From an uncultured Bacteroidales bacterium (lineage in GTDB: Bacteria > Bacteroidota > Bacteroidia > Bacteroidales > Bacteroidaceae), in the NCBI GenBank assembly GCA_937995875.1, contig CALKIW010000041.1:1-33297 (forward strand): 33,297 nt of DNA. Reading direction: 5' to 3'. This document shows, one piece after another, positions 25,380 through 33,297 of the stretch. The notes under the pieces were generated by a model. That model made no database searches and was not told the origin of the DNA. It saw only the letters and a program-made list of their open reading frames with translations. How positions within the stretch are numbered: the first letter of the stretch is position 1; each line of letters starts with the position of its first letter. The translations under genes and the position numbers were made by a program.

Positions 25380-26618
25380 TTATTTGCTCAGCCCAACCTT
25401 GGATCCCCAGTTGCAGAACCAGATGATGTAGGCATAGAATATGAACAGGCAAAGGGTGGCGGCGATAACGCCCGTAAGGTCAACGATGATACCCATCAGA
25501 GGCATCAGGATGGCTGCACCAATCACACCAGTGTTGATAATGCCTGTAGCCGTCTTGGTATGCGGACCGAGTTCCTGTAGGCCGAGATTGAAAATCAGAG
25601 GCCACATGACAGAATGGAACAAACCGGCTGCGAGCATGGCGTAGATGCCTGTCATGCCGGGAAGTACAATGGAGAGTCCAATGCAGGCGGCACCCAATAT
25701 CAAGCATGCGGACAAGAGTTTTCTCGGCTCAAACTTCGCGAGAATGGCGGCGCCGAGGAAACGGCCGACCATCATACCGCCCCAATAGAATGCGAGGAAC
25801 GAAGTGGCTACGGCTGCATAGTTTTCGGCATATTCGGGCATTGCCTTGAACTTATAAGGCAACATCGATGGAACACCAATCTCTACACCCATATACATGA
25901 ATATGGCCAGTGCGCCCAACCATACATGCGGATATTTGTAGACGCTACTTTTGTATTCGCGCGGTTTACCGGAAGCCTCTGCCTGTTCACGCTCGTCGAT
26001 CTTCGGCAGCTTCATGAATACTAAAATACCGCATATAACCAGCGTGAAAATACCCAGACCGAGGAAAGGACCGGGAACGGCACTTGGCTCCGGAGCCTGT
26101 CCCTTGATAATTACATAGGTGATGAACAATGGAGCAAGCGTTGTCGCTACAGAGTTGAGGGCTTGGCTCAGTGTCATTCGGAAGGCACCCTTCTCCGGAC
26201 TTCCTAATACCATGACATAAGGGTTGGCCACATTCTGGAGCATCACAACACCACAGGCAACGAGACACATACTGGCCAGGAACACGGTATAGACGTTGGC
26301 CTGACTTGCAATGGCAGAGTTGATACCGATAGAATTGATGACAAAGCCGATGCCGGCAACGGCAAGGCCCAATAGAAGCGTTCCTTTGTAGCCAATCTTG
26401 TTCATCAACATGGCGAAGGGAACGCTAAGCAGATAGGCTCCATAGAATGCTGTATTGACATACTGGCCTTGTTGGGCCGATAGATCGAAGGCCTTGGAGC
26501 AGAAGGCAATCATAGAGTTGTTCATTGTAGTTATAAATCCGATGAGGAAGCATACAATGAACATTACGACAAGAGCGAACGTATAGTTCGGTCTTTGGTT
26601 TGTTAGGTTTTGTCCCAT
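25380..26618 (-). CDS. MFS hexose permease, glucose/galactose (FucP/GluP) type
   Basis: This 412-residue permease has about 12 membrane helices. The first has the FHS-family look (VVMFIVCFLIGFITTMNNSMIA), then MNKIGYKGTLLLG as the motif-A loop, NPYVMVLGSPEKGAFRMTLSQALNS after helix 4, a charged central loop (LPKIDEREQAEASGKPREYK) and FMYMGVEIGVPSMLP in helix 7. It lies between galM and galK, so galactose, probably with a proton, is the likely substrate. It is related to the permease at 1040-2362. A 17-bp perfect palindrome separates it from galM. Confidence 0.92.
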   Translation of the reverse strand: MGQNLTNQRPNYTFALVVMFIVCFLIGFITTMNNSMIAFCSKAFDLSAQQGQYVNTAFYGAYLLSVPFAMLMNKIGYKGTLLLGLAVAGIGFVINSIGINSAIASQANVYTVFLASMCLVACGVVMLQNVANPYVMVLGSPEKGAFRMTLSQALNSVATTLAPLFITYVIIKGQAPEPSAVPGPFLGLGIFTLVICGILVFMKLPKIDEREQAEASGKPREYKSSVYKYPHVWLGALAIFMYMGVEIGVPSMLPYKFKAMPEYAENYAAVATSFLAFYWGGMMVGRFLGAAILAKFEPRKLLSACLILGAACIGLSIVLPGMTGIYAMLAAGLFHSVMWPLIFNLGLQELGPHTKTATGIINTGVIGAAILMPLMGIIVDLTGVIAATLCLFIFYAYIIWFCNWGSKVGLSK

Positions 26619-26658
26619 TTTTTAATTATAGTTAAAGATTCATTCCTAATAGAAAGTG

Positions 26659-26714
26659 ATAAGAGAGAGACAGGCTGCAGCTGTTTCACAACATACTGCC
26701 TGTCTCTCTCTTAT
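26659..26714 (-). promoter_or_regulatory. 17-bp perfect palindrome between galM and the permease gene
   Basis: 26659-26675 and 26698-26714 are perfect reverse complements, with a 22-nt loop. The structure starts 5 bp after the galM stop codon and ends about 40 bp before the permease ATG. No T run follows on the minus strand, so it is more likely an attenuator or a processing/stability hairpin than a full terminator. Binding by a protein as DNA is also possible. Confidence 0.6.
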
Positions 26715-26718
26715 GCGC

Positions 26719-27807
26719 TTATCGAATACCAAAACGGTAGATAGTCTTTTGTTGGTATTGTTGTTCCGGTTTCAGAACTACGGATGGGAAGTAGGGGCGG
26801 TTGGGCGAGTCAGGGAAGTGCTGACATTCGAAACAAATGGCTGAACGACGTGGGAATGTGGCACCGTTCTGGCCCTTGTAACCATCGGCCCAGTTGTCTG
26901 TGTAGAGCTGTACACCGGGCTCTGTGGTGTACACCTCCATCATTCTGCCGCTTATCGGCTCGACAACTCTTGCAGCGAAACTCAACTCGCCTTCTTCTCT
27001 TTTGTTCAGCACAAAGCAGTGGTCATAGCCAGCGCCATGCTTGATTTGCTCATGGTCTGCGTCAATATCTTTGCCCACTTCCTTGGGTTTGCGGAAATCG
27101 AATGGAGTGCCTTCCACAAATCGAATCTCTCCCGTTGGAATTGATGTGTCGTCAATGGGCAGGTAGAAGTCTGCGTTGATTTCGCAAATAAGGTTTTCAA
27201 TGGTGGGAGTGGGATTTGCTATACCCGAAAGCGAGAAGAAACCGTGACTTGTGAGGTTAATAACGGTTTTCTTGTTGGTACATGCCAGATAGTCTATTTG
27301 CAGCTCATTGTCGTCGGTCCATGTATAGACAACGGTGGTCTTCAATTCGCCGGAATATCCTTCTTCTCCATAGGCGGCAATGTAATGCAACACAAGTGTG
27401 TGGTCATTCATCAGTTCCGGATCCCACACCCTGGCGTTGAAACCCCTCAGTCCGCCGTGCAGGGCGTTGGGGCCGTTGTTTACAGGCACTGCGTATTCCT
27501 TGCCGTGCAGGGTAAACCTGCCCTTAGCTATGCGGTTGCCGTATCGTCCGATCAGTGTGGAGAGATAAGGCTCCGGAGAGTTGATAGCGTCTTGAATATT
27601 GTCGTGTCCTTGAATTACGTTTGCTCTCTTACCGTCCTTGTCGGGGACCATTATTGCAACTAAGGCACCTCCATAATTGGTAATGGCAACTTCATTTCCT
27701 TGGCTATTCTTCAAAATAAATAGGTCAGTCTTTTTACCGTCCACTGTGGTCTGAAAGTCCTCACGTTTCAGACCACAGATGTTTTCTGTGTCAGTTGTGT
27801 TATTCAT
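26719..27807 (-). CDS. galM: Aldose 1-epimerase (mutarotase)
   Basis: GalM interconverts the beta and alpha anomers of galactose, supplying the alpha form that GalK uses. The 362-residue protein has the family motifs: TNYGGALVAIMVPDKDG (43-59), GRYGNRIAKGRF (87-98), ALHGG (His117), NLTSHGFFSLSG with catalytic-type His188, GYDHCFVLN, TTEPGVQLYTDN and, near the C-terminus, CFECQHFPDSPNRP with the catalytic Glu. There is no signal peptide, so it is cytoplasmic. It is the first gene of the galactose operon and has a good promoter upstream. Confidence 0.95.
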   Translation of the reverse strand: MNNTTDTENICGLKREDFQTTVDGKKTDLFILKNSQGNEVAITNYGGALVAIMVPDKDGKRANVIQGHDNIQDAINSPEPYLSTLIGRYGNRIAKGRFTLHGKEYAVPVNNGPNALHGGLRGFNARVWDPELMNDHTLVLHYIAAYGEEGYSGELKTTVVYTWTDDNELQIDYLACTNKKTVINLTSHGFFSLSGIANPTPTIENLICEINADFYLPIDDTSIPTGEIRFVEGTPFDFRKPKEVGKDIDADHEQIKHGAGYDHCFVLNKREEGELSFAARVVEPISGRMMEVYTTEPGVQLYTDNWADGYKGQNGATFPRRSAICFECQHFPDSPNRPYFPSVVLKPEQQYQQKTIYRFGIR

Positions 27808-27840
27808 AAAAGCAAGTTTTTAGTTATATAAATCCTTTCT

Positions 27841-27873
27841 GCAAAGTAAACAAAATAAAACGATAATTACAAA
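27841..27873 (-). promoter_or_regulatory. Promoter of the galactose operon
   Basis: On the minus strand TTTG at 27873-27870 is followed after 20 bp by TTACTTTGC at 27849-27841, one base off the -7 consensus. The galM ATG lies 34 bp downstream. I see no obvious operator around it. Confidence 0.6.
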
Positions 27874-27904
27874 CCAATATGTAGAAAAAGTGAGGACGTT
27901 TGTG

Positions 27905-29215
27905 TTAAAAATCATTTAAAGTCAGCAAATCCGCAACAATGTAGCTTGAGCCACCTACAAATATGAAATCTTGTTCATCGGCATCGCGTTGCGCTTGTTG
28001 ATAAGCCTGAGCCACGGTGGGATAACAATTTCCCTGCAAATGGTGTTTTTGGCCGAGCTGCATGACCTTTTCAGCGGGTATGGCACGTTTGGACGATGCT
28101 TGAGTCCAATAATACCGTGCTTTCTGGGGAAGCATAGCCATCACGTGGTCGATGTCTTTGTCATCGACCATACCGAATACAATTCTGAGATGTTTGCAGG
28201 ATTGGGCAAGGATTTGCTTGGACAGAAAGGCCCATCCTCCAACATTGTGGCCGGTATCGCATACCGTTTTCGGCCGATTCCTTACTATTTGCCATCGTCC
28301 CATCAGGCCTGTGAGGGCGGAAACGCGCGCCAATCCGTTTTTGATGGCAGTGGAAGAAATGCGGAGCAGAAGAGCCCGCCCGTCTCCGTCGCCCTGCAAA
28401 ATGCGTATGGCGGTGAGTACGGTATTGGTATTTCTCACTTGGTAATCGCCCCCAAGCTCGCCGTAAAGTTCACCGAAGTGCCGTGTGTGGTAATGTCGGC
28501 CGCCTGTATTGACGGCTTCTGATTCCAAAATTTCGGGCATATCTTCGGCAAAACAGATGAGTGAATGATGTTGTTTTGCGGTTTTTTCAAACACCGGTCG
28601 GGTCTCATCCGTTGCTTCGCCGATTACTACCGGCGTGTTCTCCTTGATGATTCCGGCTTTCTCTCCGGCAATTTTCGCCAATGTGTTACCCAAGAATTGG
28701 GTGTGGTCAAAGCTGATGTTGGTGATGACAGAAAGAATGGGGGAGATGATGTTAGTGCAGTCCAGACGTCCGCCAAGCCCCACTTCAATGACGGCAATGT
28801 CCACTTGCTGCTCCTTGAAATACAGCAGAGCCAGCGCGGTGGTTAGCTCGAAGAACGAGGGATGCAAAGGCTCGAAGAAGTCTTTCCCCTTTTCCACAAA
28901 GTCTATCACCCTTTCCTCGCTGATGCATTTGCCGTTTACGCGTATCCGCTCGCGGAAGTCCACAAGGTGGGGTGAGGTGTAAAGCCCAACTTTATAGCCT
29001 GCCTCTTGCAGTATGGCAGCTATGCTGTGGGAACACGATCCCTTCCCGTTGGTTCCGGCAATATGTATGGTTTTATAGGCTTTATGGGGATGCCCGAAGT
29101 GTTCATCGAGGGCGATGGTGTTGCCCAATCCTTCTTTATAGGCACTCCCGCCGACGTGTTCGAAGACGGGATAACTGTTGAACAAATAAGTTACGGTATC
29201 TTGATAGGTTGCCAT
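27905..29215 (-). CDS. folC: Bifunctional folylpolyglutamate synthase / dihydrofolate synthase
   Basis: FolC adds L-glutamate to dihydropteroate and then to reduced folates, using ATP. The 436-residue Mur-ligase-like protein has the P-loop HIAGTNGKGS (51-60), then YTSPHLVDFRERIRVNGK, the region IAVIEVGLGGRLDCTNI, FDHTQFLGNTLAKIAGEKAGIIK with the metal and ATP residues, and the C-terminal GRWQIVRNRPKTVCDTGHNVGG. Length and motif order are normal. It is cytoplasmic. It lies about 80 bp after dnaJ, separated by a hairpin, and upstream of the galactose operon promoter. Confidence 0.95.
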   Translation of the reverse strand: MATYQDTVTYLFNSYPVFEHVGGSAYKEGLGNTIALDEHFGHPHKAYKTIHIAGTNGKGSCSHSIAAILQEAGYKVGLYTSPHLVDFRERIRVNGKCISEERVIDFVEKGKDFFEPLHPSFFELTTALALLYFKEQQVDIAVIEVGLGGRLDCTNIISPILSVITNISFDHTQFLGNTLAKIAGEKAGIIKENTPVVIGEATDETRPVFEKTAKQHHSLICFAEDMPEILESEAVNTGGRHYHTRHFGELYGELGGDYQVRNTNTVLTAIRILQGDGDGRALLLRISSTAIKNGLARVSALTGLMGRWQIVRNRPKTVCDTGHNVGGWAFLSKQILAQSCKHLRIVFGMVDDKDIDHVMAMLPQKARYYWTQASSKRAIPAEKVMQLGQKHHLQGNCYPTVAQAYQQAQRDADEQDFIFVGGSSYIVADLLTLNDF

Positions 29216-29245
29216 GGTTTAGAAATGATAAAGGTCATGGAAACG

Positions 29246-29288
29246 AAGATGATGATGTCGAAATCTTGTTCCTGAACATCATCATCTT
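29246..29288 (-). terminator. Hairpin between dnaJ and folC
   Basis: A perfect 13-bp inverted repeat (29246-29258 with 29276-29288) with a 17-nt loop starts 7 bp after the dnaJ stop codon. Only a short T stretch follows on the minus strand, so it may be a partial terminator. Confidence 0.5.
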
Positions 29289-29295
29289 TATGGAT

Positions 29296-30465
29296 TTAGT
29301 TGAAGTAGTTTTTGAATTTGTTAAAAATACTCCGTTTCGTGTTGCTGTCTCCCTCGAAGTTGCTGCTGCCCTTGAGCGATTCTATCGCGTTTCGTTCTTC
29401 TTTCGACAGCGTTTTGGGCACATACACGCTCATATTAACAATGAGGTCTCCCATGCCCCTTCCGTAGCCTTGAACGGCCGGCAGTCCTTTTCCTCTGAGA
29501 CGCACACTCTTTCCCGGTTGTGTTCCGGGCTCTACTTTCATTCTCACGCGCTTGTTGTCGATGGTGGGAATCTCCACACTTCCACCGAGTGTCGCGGTGG
29601 GGAAGTCCAACAGAAGGTTGTAGATCACGTCCTGATGGTCGCGTACAAAGGTGTCATTGGGCTCTTCCTCGACAATTACCTGAATATCGCCGTTGATACC
29701 ATTTCTGGGTCCTGCGTTTCCTTTGCCGTTCACGTTGATCACCATCCCTTCTTCTACACCTGCGGGAATGTTGATTTCCACCACTTCTTCTCCCTTCACG
29801 GTGCCGGTGCCACCACATACATTACATTTGTTCTTGATGATAGTGCCTTCGCCGTGACAGGTGGGGCACTCGCTCTGGGTGGTCATCATGCCGAACACCG
29901 AACGCACCGTTCGATTGACCATACCCGCTCCATGACACGTCGGACACGTCTCCGGGTTGGCGCTTCCTTCGGCTCCCGTGCCGTGACAGTGGTTGCACAC
30001 AACATCTTTGCGCACTTTGAATTTCTTGGTAACGCCGCTGGCCACGTCTTGGAGAGAGAGTCTTACTTTCAGGCGAAGGTCACTTCCACGATAGGTCCGC
30101 TTCCGACCTCCTTCCTGACTTCCTCCAAATCCGCCGAATCCTCCAAATCCGGCACCATGCCCACCGAAGATGTCGCCGAACATGGAGAATATATCGTCCA
30201 TATCCATGCCACCGCTCCCGAAACCTCCGAATCCGCCCTGTGGTCCGTTGAAACCGAATTGGTCGTATTGCTGACGTTTCTGGGGGTCGTGCAGCACCTC
30301 GTATGCTTCTGCAGCCTCCTTGAATTTTTCTTCTGCTTCTTTGTTATTGGGGTTGCGGTCGGGGTGATATTTGATGGCCATCTTGCGATAGGCTTTCTTG
30401 ATTTCGTCTTCCGACGCGTTCTTATCAATTCCGAGCACCTCGTAGTAATCTCTTTTCTCTGCCAT
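29296..30465 (-). CDS. dnaJ: Chaperone DnaJ (Hsp40)
   Basis: DnaJ delivers unfolded proteins to DnaK and stimulates its ATPase. The 389-residue type I Hsp40 has all domains: the J domain with HPD at 34-36, a Gly/Phe-rich linker (about 73-120), a zinc-binding region with four CxxCxGxG repeats (157-164, 174-181, 200-207, 214-221), and a C-terminal substrate-binding and dimerisation domain (for example IPAGVEEGMVI and VRLRGKGLPA). It lies 94 bp downstream of grpE, so they are likely one heat-shock unit. dnaK is not in the window. Confidence 0.97.
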   Translation of the reverse strand: MAEKRDYYEVLGIDKNASEDEIKKAYRKMAIKYHPDRNPNNKEAEEKFKEAAEAYEVLHDPQKRQQYDQFGFNGPQGGFGGFGSGGMDMDDIFSMFGDIFGGHGAGFGGFGGFGGSQEGGRKRTYRGSDLRLKVRLSLQDVASGVTKKFKVRKDVVCNHCHGTGAEGSANPETCPTCHGAGMVNRTVRSVFGMMTTQSECPTCHGEGTIIKNKCNVCGGTGTVKGEEVVEINIPAGVEEGMVINVNGKGNAGPRNGINGDIQVIVEEEPNDTFVRDHQDVIYNLLLDFPTATLGGSVEIPTIDNKRVRMKVEPGTQPGKSVRLRGKGLPAVQGYGRGMGDLIVNMSVYVPKTLSKEERNAIESLKGSSNFEGDSNTKRSIFNKFKNYFN

Positions 30466-30559
30466 TTGCTATTGTCTTGTTGAGAAAATAATTGTTAGTA
30501 ACATCCATGAATGGGAAACCTTCGCCTCCCACGCATGCGCTTTGGGCAAGGCCTGTATC

Positions 30560-31180
30560 TTACTGGCCGACGGCTACTTTCGCGTGGCGTATCACCTTGT
30601 CGTTCATGGTATAGCCAGTCTGAACGCAGTCAATGACTTTGCCTTTCTTGTCGTCTCCCATGCCCGGCACCATTGCCACTGCTTCGTGGTAGTCGGTATC
30701 AAAGTCCTGTCCTTCGGTTTCGATTTGCTTCACGCCGATGCTTTCCAGCGACTTCACGAATTTGTTGAATATCATGCGCGTGCCCTCCTTGATGGCGGCC
30801 GCGTCTTCACTCTCGTCGGCAACGGCACGTTCAAAGTCGTCGAGAATGGGAAGAATGGCGGTCACGGTCTTGGCTCCGCCGTTCTGTATCAGCTCCATCT
30901 TTTCCTTGATGGTCCTCTTTTTATAGTTCTCGAACTCGGCAATGGTCCTCAACAGTTGGTCCTTGAGGGCTGCAATCTGGCTTTGAGCCTCCTCCAGCGG
31001 GTCTTTCTCCACGTCGTTTTCGGCTTCGGTTTCAGCAGCTTCGGTTTCGTCCTCAGCTTCTGCAGTCTCGTTGTTCACCGTTGTTTCGTCCTGAGTTTCC
31101 TCCGTCTGAACGTCATTGTCTATGGGGATGTTGTTTTCTTCCATCTCCCGGTTTACCTTATCTTTATTATTTTTCTTCAT
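30560..31180 (-). CDS. grpE: Nucleotide exchange factor GrpE
   Basis: GrpE exchanges ADP on DnaK. With ATG 31180 the protein has 206 residues. The open frame extends 13 codons further, but these lie in the upstream terminator hairpin, so the later start is chosen. The first ~85 residues are acidic and low in complexity (EETQDETTVNNETAEAEDE), then comes the long helix (SQIAALKDQLLRTIAEFENYKKR), then the compact domain with LPILDDFERAV, DFDTDYHEAVAMVPG and a C-terminal GYTMNDKVIRHAKVAVG. This is the standard GrpE layout with a longer acidic N-terminus. It is followed by dnaJ. Confidence 0.95.
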   Translation of the reverse strand: MKKNNKDKVNREMEENNIPIDNDVQTEETQDETTVNNETAEAEDETEAAETEAENDVEKDPLEEAQSQIAALKDQLLRTIAEFENYKKRTIKEKMELIQNGGAKTVTAILPILDDFERAVADESEDAAAIKEGTRMIFNKFVKSLESIGVKQIETEGQDFDTDYHEAVAMVPGMGDDKKGKVIDCVQTGYTMNDKVIRHAKVAVGQ

Positions 31181-31210
31181 GATGATATGTTTTACGCTTA
31201 GTTGTTGAGC

Positions 31211-31249
31211 AAAAAACATGCCATTATTTACGCGTGGTAGATAATGGCA
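31211..31249 (-). terminator. Intrinsic terminator of the ABC-F gene
   Basis: On the minus strand a 13-bp stem (31249-31237 with 31231-31219, one wobble) with a 5-nt loop is followed two bases later by six T (31216-31211). It begins 9 bp after the ABC-F stop codon and ends about 30 bp before the grpE ATG. This is the clearest minus-strand intrinsic terminator in the window. Confidence 0.8.
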
Positions 31250-31257
31250 AGCTTTTA

Positions 31258-32877
31258 TCAGTTGTACATCTGTGCTTTCTGTTCTTTTATCTGCTCATCA
31301 TAGATGTATTCGTCGTAGGGCATGAGCTTGTCGATGGTGCCCTTTGGCGTCAGTTCTATGATTCGGTTAGACACGGTCCGAATGAACTCGTGGTCGTGGC
31401 TGGCGAACAGGATGTTGCCCTTAAACTGCATCAGATTGTTGTTGAATGCCTGAATACTTTCCAAGTCAAGGTGGTTGGTTGGCGTGTCGAGAATCAGACA
31501 GTTGGCGTTTTGCAGCTGCATTCTGGCTATCATACAACGCATCTTCTCACCTCCGGAGAGCACATTGACACACTTTTCCACCTCTTCCTGACGGAACAAC
31601 ATTCTGCCCAGATAGGCCTTCATGGCCACCTCGTTGCCCGGTCCATACTGGCTGAGCCAGTCCACGAGGTTAAGGTCGCTTTCAAAGAAGCTGGTGTTGT
31701 CGAGTGGCAGATAGGCCGTCGTGATGGTCACACCCCACTTATAGGTGCCGCCGTCGGCCTCTCGGTTGCCGTTGATAATTTCAAAGAGCGCGGTCATGGC
31801 CTTGGGCGTGTGGCTCAGGAACACCACTTTCTGACCTTTCTCTATATTGAAACTCACGTGGTCGAACAGCACTGTTCCGTCCGCATCGACAGCCTTCAAG
31901 TCTTCCACTTCCAATATCTGGTTGCCCGGCTCACGCTCCATTTGGAAAATGATGCCCGGATATTTACGGCTTGAGGGCCGAATCTCCTCAACGTTCAGTT
32001 TCTCCAACATCTTCTTGCGCGAGGTGGTCTGACGGCTTTTTGCCACATTGGCAGAGAAACGGCGGATAAATTCCTCAAGTTGTTTCTTCTTTTCCTCAGC
32101 CTTCATCTTTTGGTTTTGAGCTTGGCGCAGCGCCAACTGCGAACTCTCGTACCAGAAACTGTAGTTGCCTGAGAATACGGTCACTTTGCCAAAGTCGATG
32201 TCGATGGTCTGCGTGCTCACGGCGTCGAGGAAGTGACGGTCGTGGCTCACCACAAGCACGGTCTGTGTCTCGTCGATATTCCCCAGATAGTCCTCCAGCC
32301 ACTCCACAGTCTCAAGGTCCAAGTCGTTGGTCGGCTCGTCGAGCAGCAGGTTGTCGGGTTTGCCAAAGAGCGCCTTGGCCAACATCACGCGCACTTTCAC
32401 GTTGTTCGACAGCTCGCCCATGATTTTTTGGTGCAGAGGCTCCTGCACACCGAGGTTTTGCAACAGCTGTGCGGCGTCGCTCTCTGCCTCCCAACCGTTC
32501 ATCTCGGCAAACTTCTCTTCCAGTTCGGCAGCGCGGTTGCCATCCTCCTCAGTCATTTCGGCCTTTGCATACAGTGCCTCGCGCTCTTTCATGTTGCTCC
32601 ACAGAGTTTCGTGCCCCATGAGCACCGTGTCCATCACGGTGAAAGCGTCGTGCTTAAAGTGGTCTTGTTCCAATACGGACAGGCGTTCGCCCGGCCCCAT
32701 CTCCACTGTTCCCTTGCTGGGTTCGAGGTCGCCGCTGATAGCGCGGAGGAGGGTCGATTTGCCCGCTCCGTTGGCCCCGATGACCCCGTAGATGTTCCCA
32801 CGCGTGAACTTCACGTTCACATCTTTATAAAGCACTCTCTTGCCAAATTGGATGGCGAGATTTGTCAGTGTAATCAT
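31258..32877 (-). CDS. ABC-F family ATPase (YbiT-like) with degenerate second nucleotide site
   Basis: This 539-residue soluble protein has two ABC domains and no membrane segments, as in ribosome-binding ABC-F translation factors. Domain 1 has Walker A GANGAGKST (34-42), signature LSNNVK (156-161), Walker B LLLDEP (177-182, Glu181) and switch SHD (211-213). The charged linker (about 245-305) is the P-site tRNA-interaction motif region. Domain 2 has SHTPKAMTA (355-363) where Walker A should be, a full signature LSGGEK (440-445), Walker B LILDTP (461-466, Thr465 for the catalytic Glu) and SHD (493-495). One composite ATP site thus looks intact and the other dead. Length and linker fit the YbiT/EttA-like group rather than an antibiotic-resistance type. 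It is monocistronic, with a -7 box upstream and a terminator downstream. Confidence 0.92.
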   Translation of the reverse strand: MITLTNLAIQFGKRVLYKDVNVKFTRGNIYGVIGANGAGKSTLLRAISGDLEPSKGTVEMGPGERLSVLEQDHFKHDAFTVMDTVLMGHETLWSNMKEREALYAKAEMTEEDGNRAAELEEKFAEMNGWEAESDAAQLLQNLGVQEPLHQKIMGELSNNVKVRVMLAKALFGKPDNLLLDEPTNDLDLETVEWLEDYLGNIDETQTVLVVSHDRHFLDAVSTQTIDIDFGKVTVFSGNYSFWYESSQLALRQAQNQKMKAEEKKKQLEEFIRRFSANVAKSRQTTSRKKMLEKLNVEEIRPSSRKYPGIIFQMEREPGNQILEVEDLKAVDADGTVLFDHVSFNIEKGQKVVFLSHTPKAMTALFEIINGNREADGGTYKWGVTITTAYLPLDNTSFFESDLNLVDWLSQYGPGNEVAMKAYLGRMLFRQEEVEKCVNVLSGGEKMRCMIARMQLQNANCLILDTPTNHLDLESIQAFNNNLMQFKGNILFASHDHEFIRTVSNRIIELTPKGTIDKLMPYDEYIYDEQIKEQKAQMYN

Positions 32878-32915
32878 TTATGCTTCTTACCTTAATTGAT
32901 TTTGTGAAATTTGGT

Positions 32916-32924
32916 GCAAAGGTA
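32916..32924 (-). promoter_or_regulatory. -7 box of the ABC-F gene
   Basis: On the minus strand this reads TACCTTTGC, a full consensus match identical to the cysE -7 box, 38 bp before the ATG at 32877. No clear TTTG lies at the -33 position. Confidence 0.5.
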
Positions 32925-33119
32925 CAACAAAAAAGCATAATATTCTAATTTTAAACCTAAAAAGCAACAGTGATCATTGTGTATTTCCAAAAATTTATTT
33001 CTGTGATATTTAGACGCTTGGGCAAAGTGCTGACTGTGGCGCAGACCCATGAAAATGTCATGAAAACTTCACTGTGAAACGGTCTGAATTTAATGACGAA
33101 ATAGAAATTCCGAAGTCCC

Positions 33120-33297
33120 TTTTTGCGTCTTGCAGCCCGATTTTCGCATCGAAAATTCGGGCAGCCGATGCGATGAGGCCTTTGTGGCATTGCGTTTAAG
33201 GCTTAGTCGCACGGCCGTTTGGGCGTAACGGACCCACGTTGAAGGCTTAGACGCAGTGCGGTTGAGCCTTAGTCGCAATGCGTTTAGAAAACTATTT
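33120..33297 (+). repeat. Repeat units at the right edge (partial copy C, cut by the window end)
   Basis: 33180-33297 holds at least three units of the palindromic module seen in copies A and B. TCGCACGGCC matches copy A, and GCCTTAGTCGCAAT matches copy B. Just before it is an imperfect hairpin of GCCCGA-TTTT with AAAA-TTCGGGC (33135-33162). The conserved flanking blocks of copies A and B are not seen, so this is a partial or rearranged member. The stretch 32925-33119 carries only the ABC-F upstream region and otherwise nothing I recognise. Confidence 0.55.

Noticed and set aside
29209..30483. 424-codon plus-strand open frame antisense to dnaJ
   Set aside because: dnaJ is complete and unmistakable on the minus strand. 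The antisense frame has no family features and arises from the codon bias of the real gene.
1..33297. tRNA or rRNA genes
   Set aside because: I looked for T-loop and cloverleaf patterns and for rRNA-like stretches in the intergenic regions and saw none. A tRNA-finding program would be decisive.

Overview
The window looks like a chromosomal piece of a Bacteroidota genome, most likely Prevotella or a close relative. The evidence is family content (a DUF2723 membrane protein, a head-GIN lipoprotein, an S9 prolyl-tripeptidyl-peptidase-like enzyme, an EpsC-type serine acetyltransferase, FucP-like sugar permeases), the lack of strong Shine-Dalgarno sequences, and several promoters with the Bacteroidota -7 box (TAnnTTTGY) and -33 TTTG box. 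All but one of the intact genes lie on the minus strand, so each transcription unit below is read from high to low coordinates.

Layout. 1-1010 is a graveyard of mobile DNA: a terminator from an upstream gene, an internally deleted and frameshifted IS transposase, and what looks like the last two domains of a group II intron. 1040-4267 carries a sugar permease and an operon of polysaccharide deacetylase, queG and an 84-residue protein. 4451-7840 is a large DUF2723 glycosyltransferase-like membrane protein. 7841-8580 is non-coding and holds copy A of a dispersed repeat. 8581-11270 is purD plus two membrane-protein genes. 11423-16159 is a cysE - RNA methyltransferase - S9 peptidase operon. 16357-20754 is a giant two-module acyl-CoA dehydratase activase. 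20992-22245 is an unrecognised AT-rich secreted-protein gene. 22246-23385 is non-coding and holds copy B of the repeat in the opposite orientation. 23386-24078 is the only plus-strand gene, a DUF2807 lipoprotein. 24181-27807 is a galactose operon (galM, permease, galK). 27905-32877 holds folC, dnaJ, grpE and an ABC-F ATPase. The right edge has more repeat units.

How the genes work together. galM, the permease and galK give uptake, anomer interconversion and phosphorylation of galactose. grpE and dnaJ are co-chaperones of a DnaK encoded elsewhere. Most other genes are housekeeping (purD, folC, queG, cysE, the rRNA methyltransferase).

I found no complete new defence or mobile system. The items most worth a second look are: a pair of ~290-330-bp intergenic elements whose conserved blocks keep exactly the same spacing over 291 bp; an ABC-F ATPase with one composite ATP site apparently dead and the other intact; an orphan group II intron tail; a 22-bp tandem repeat running across the 3' end of the activase gene; and a 17-bp perfect palindrome inside the galactose operon.
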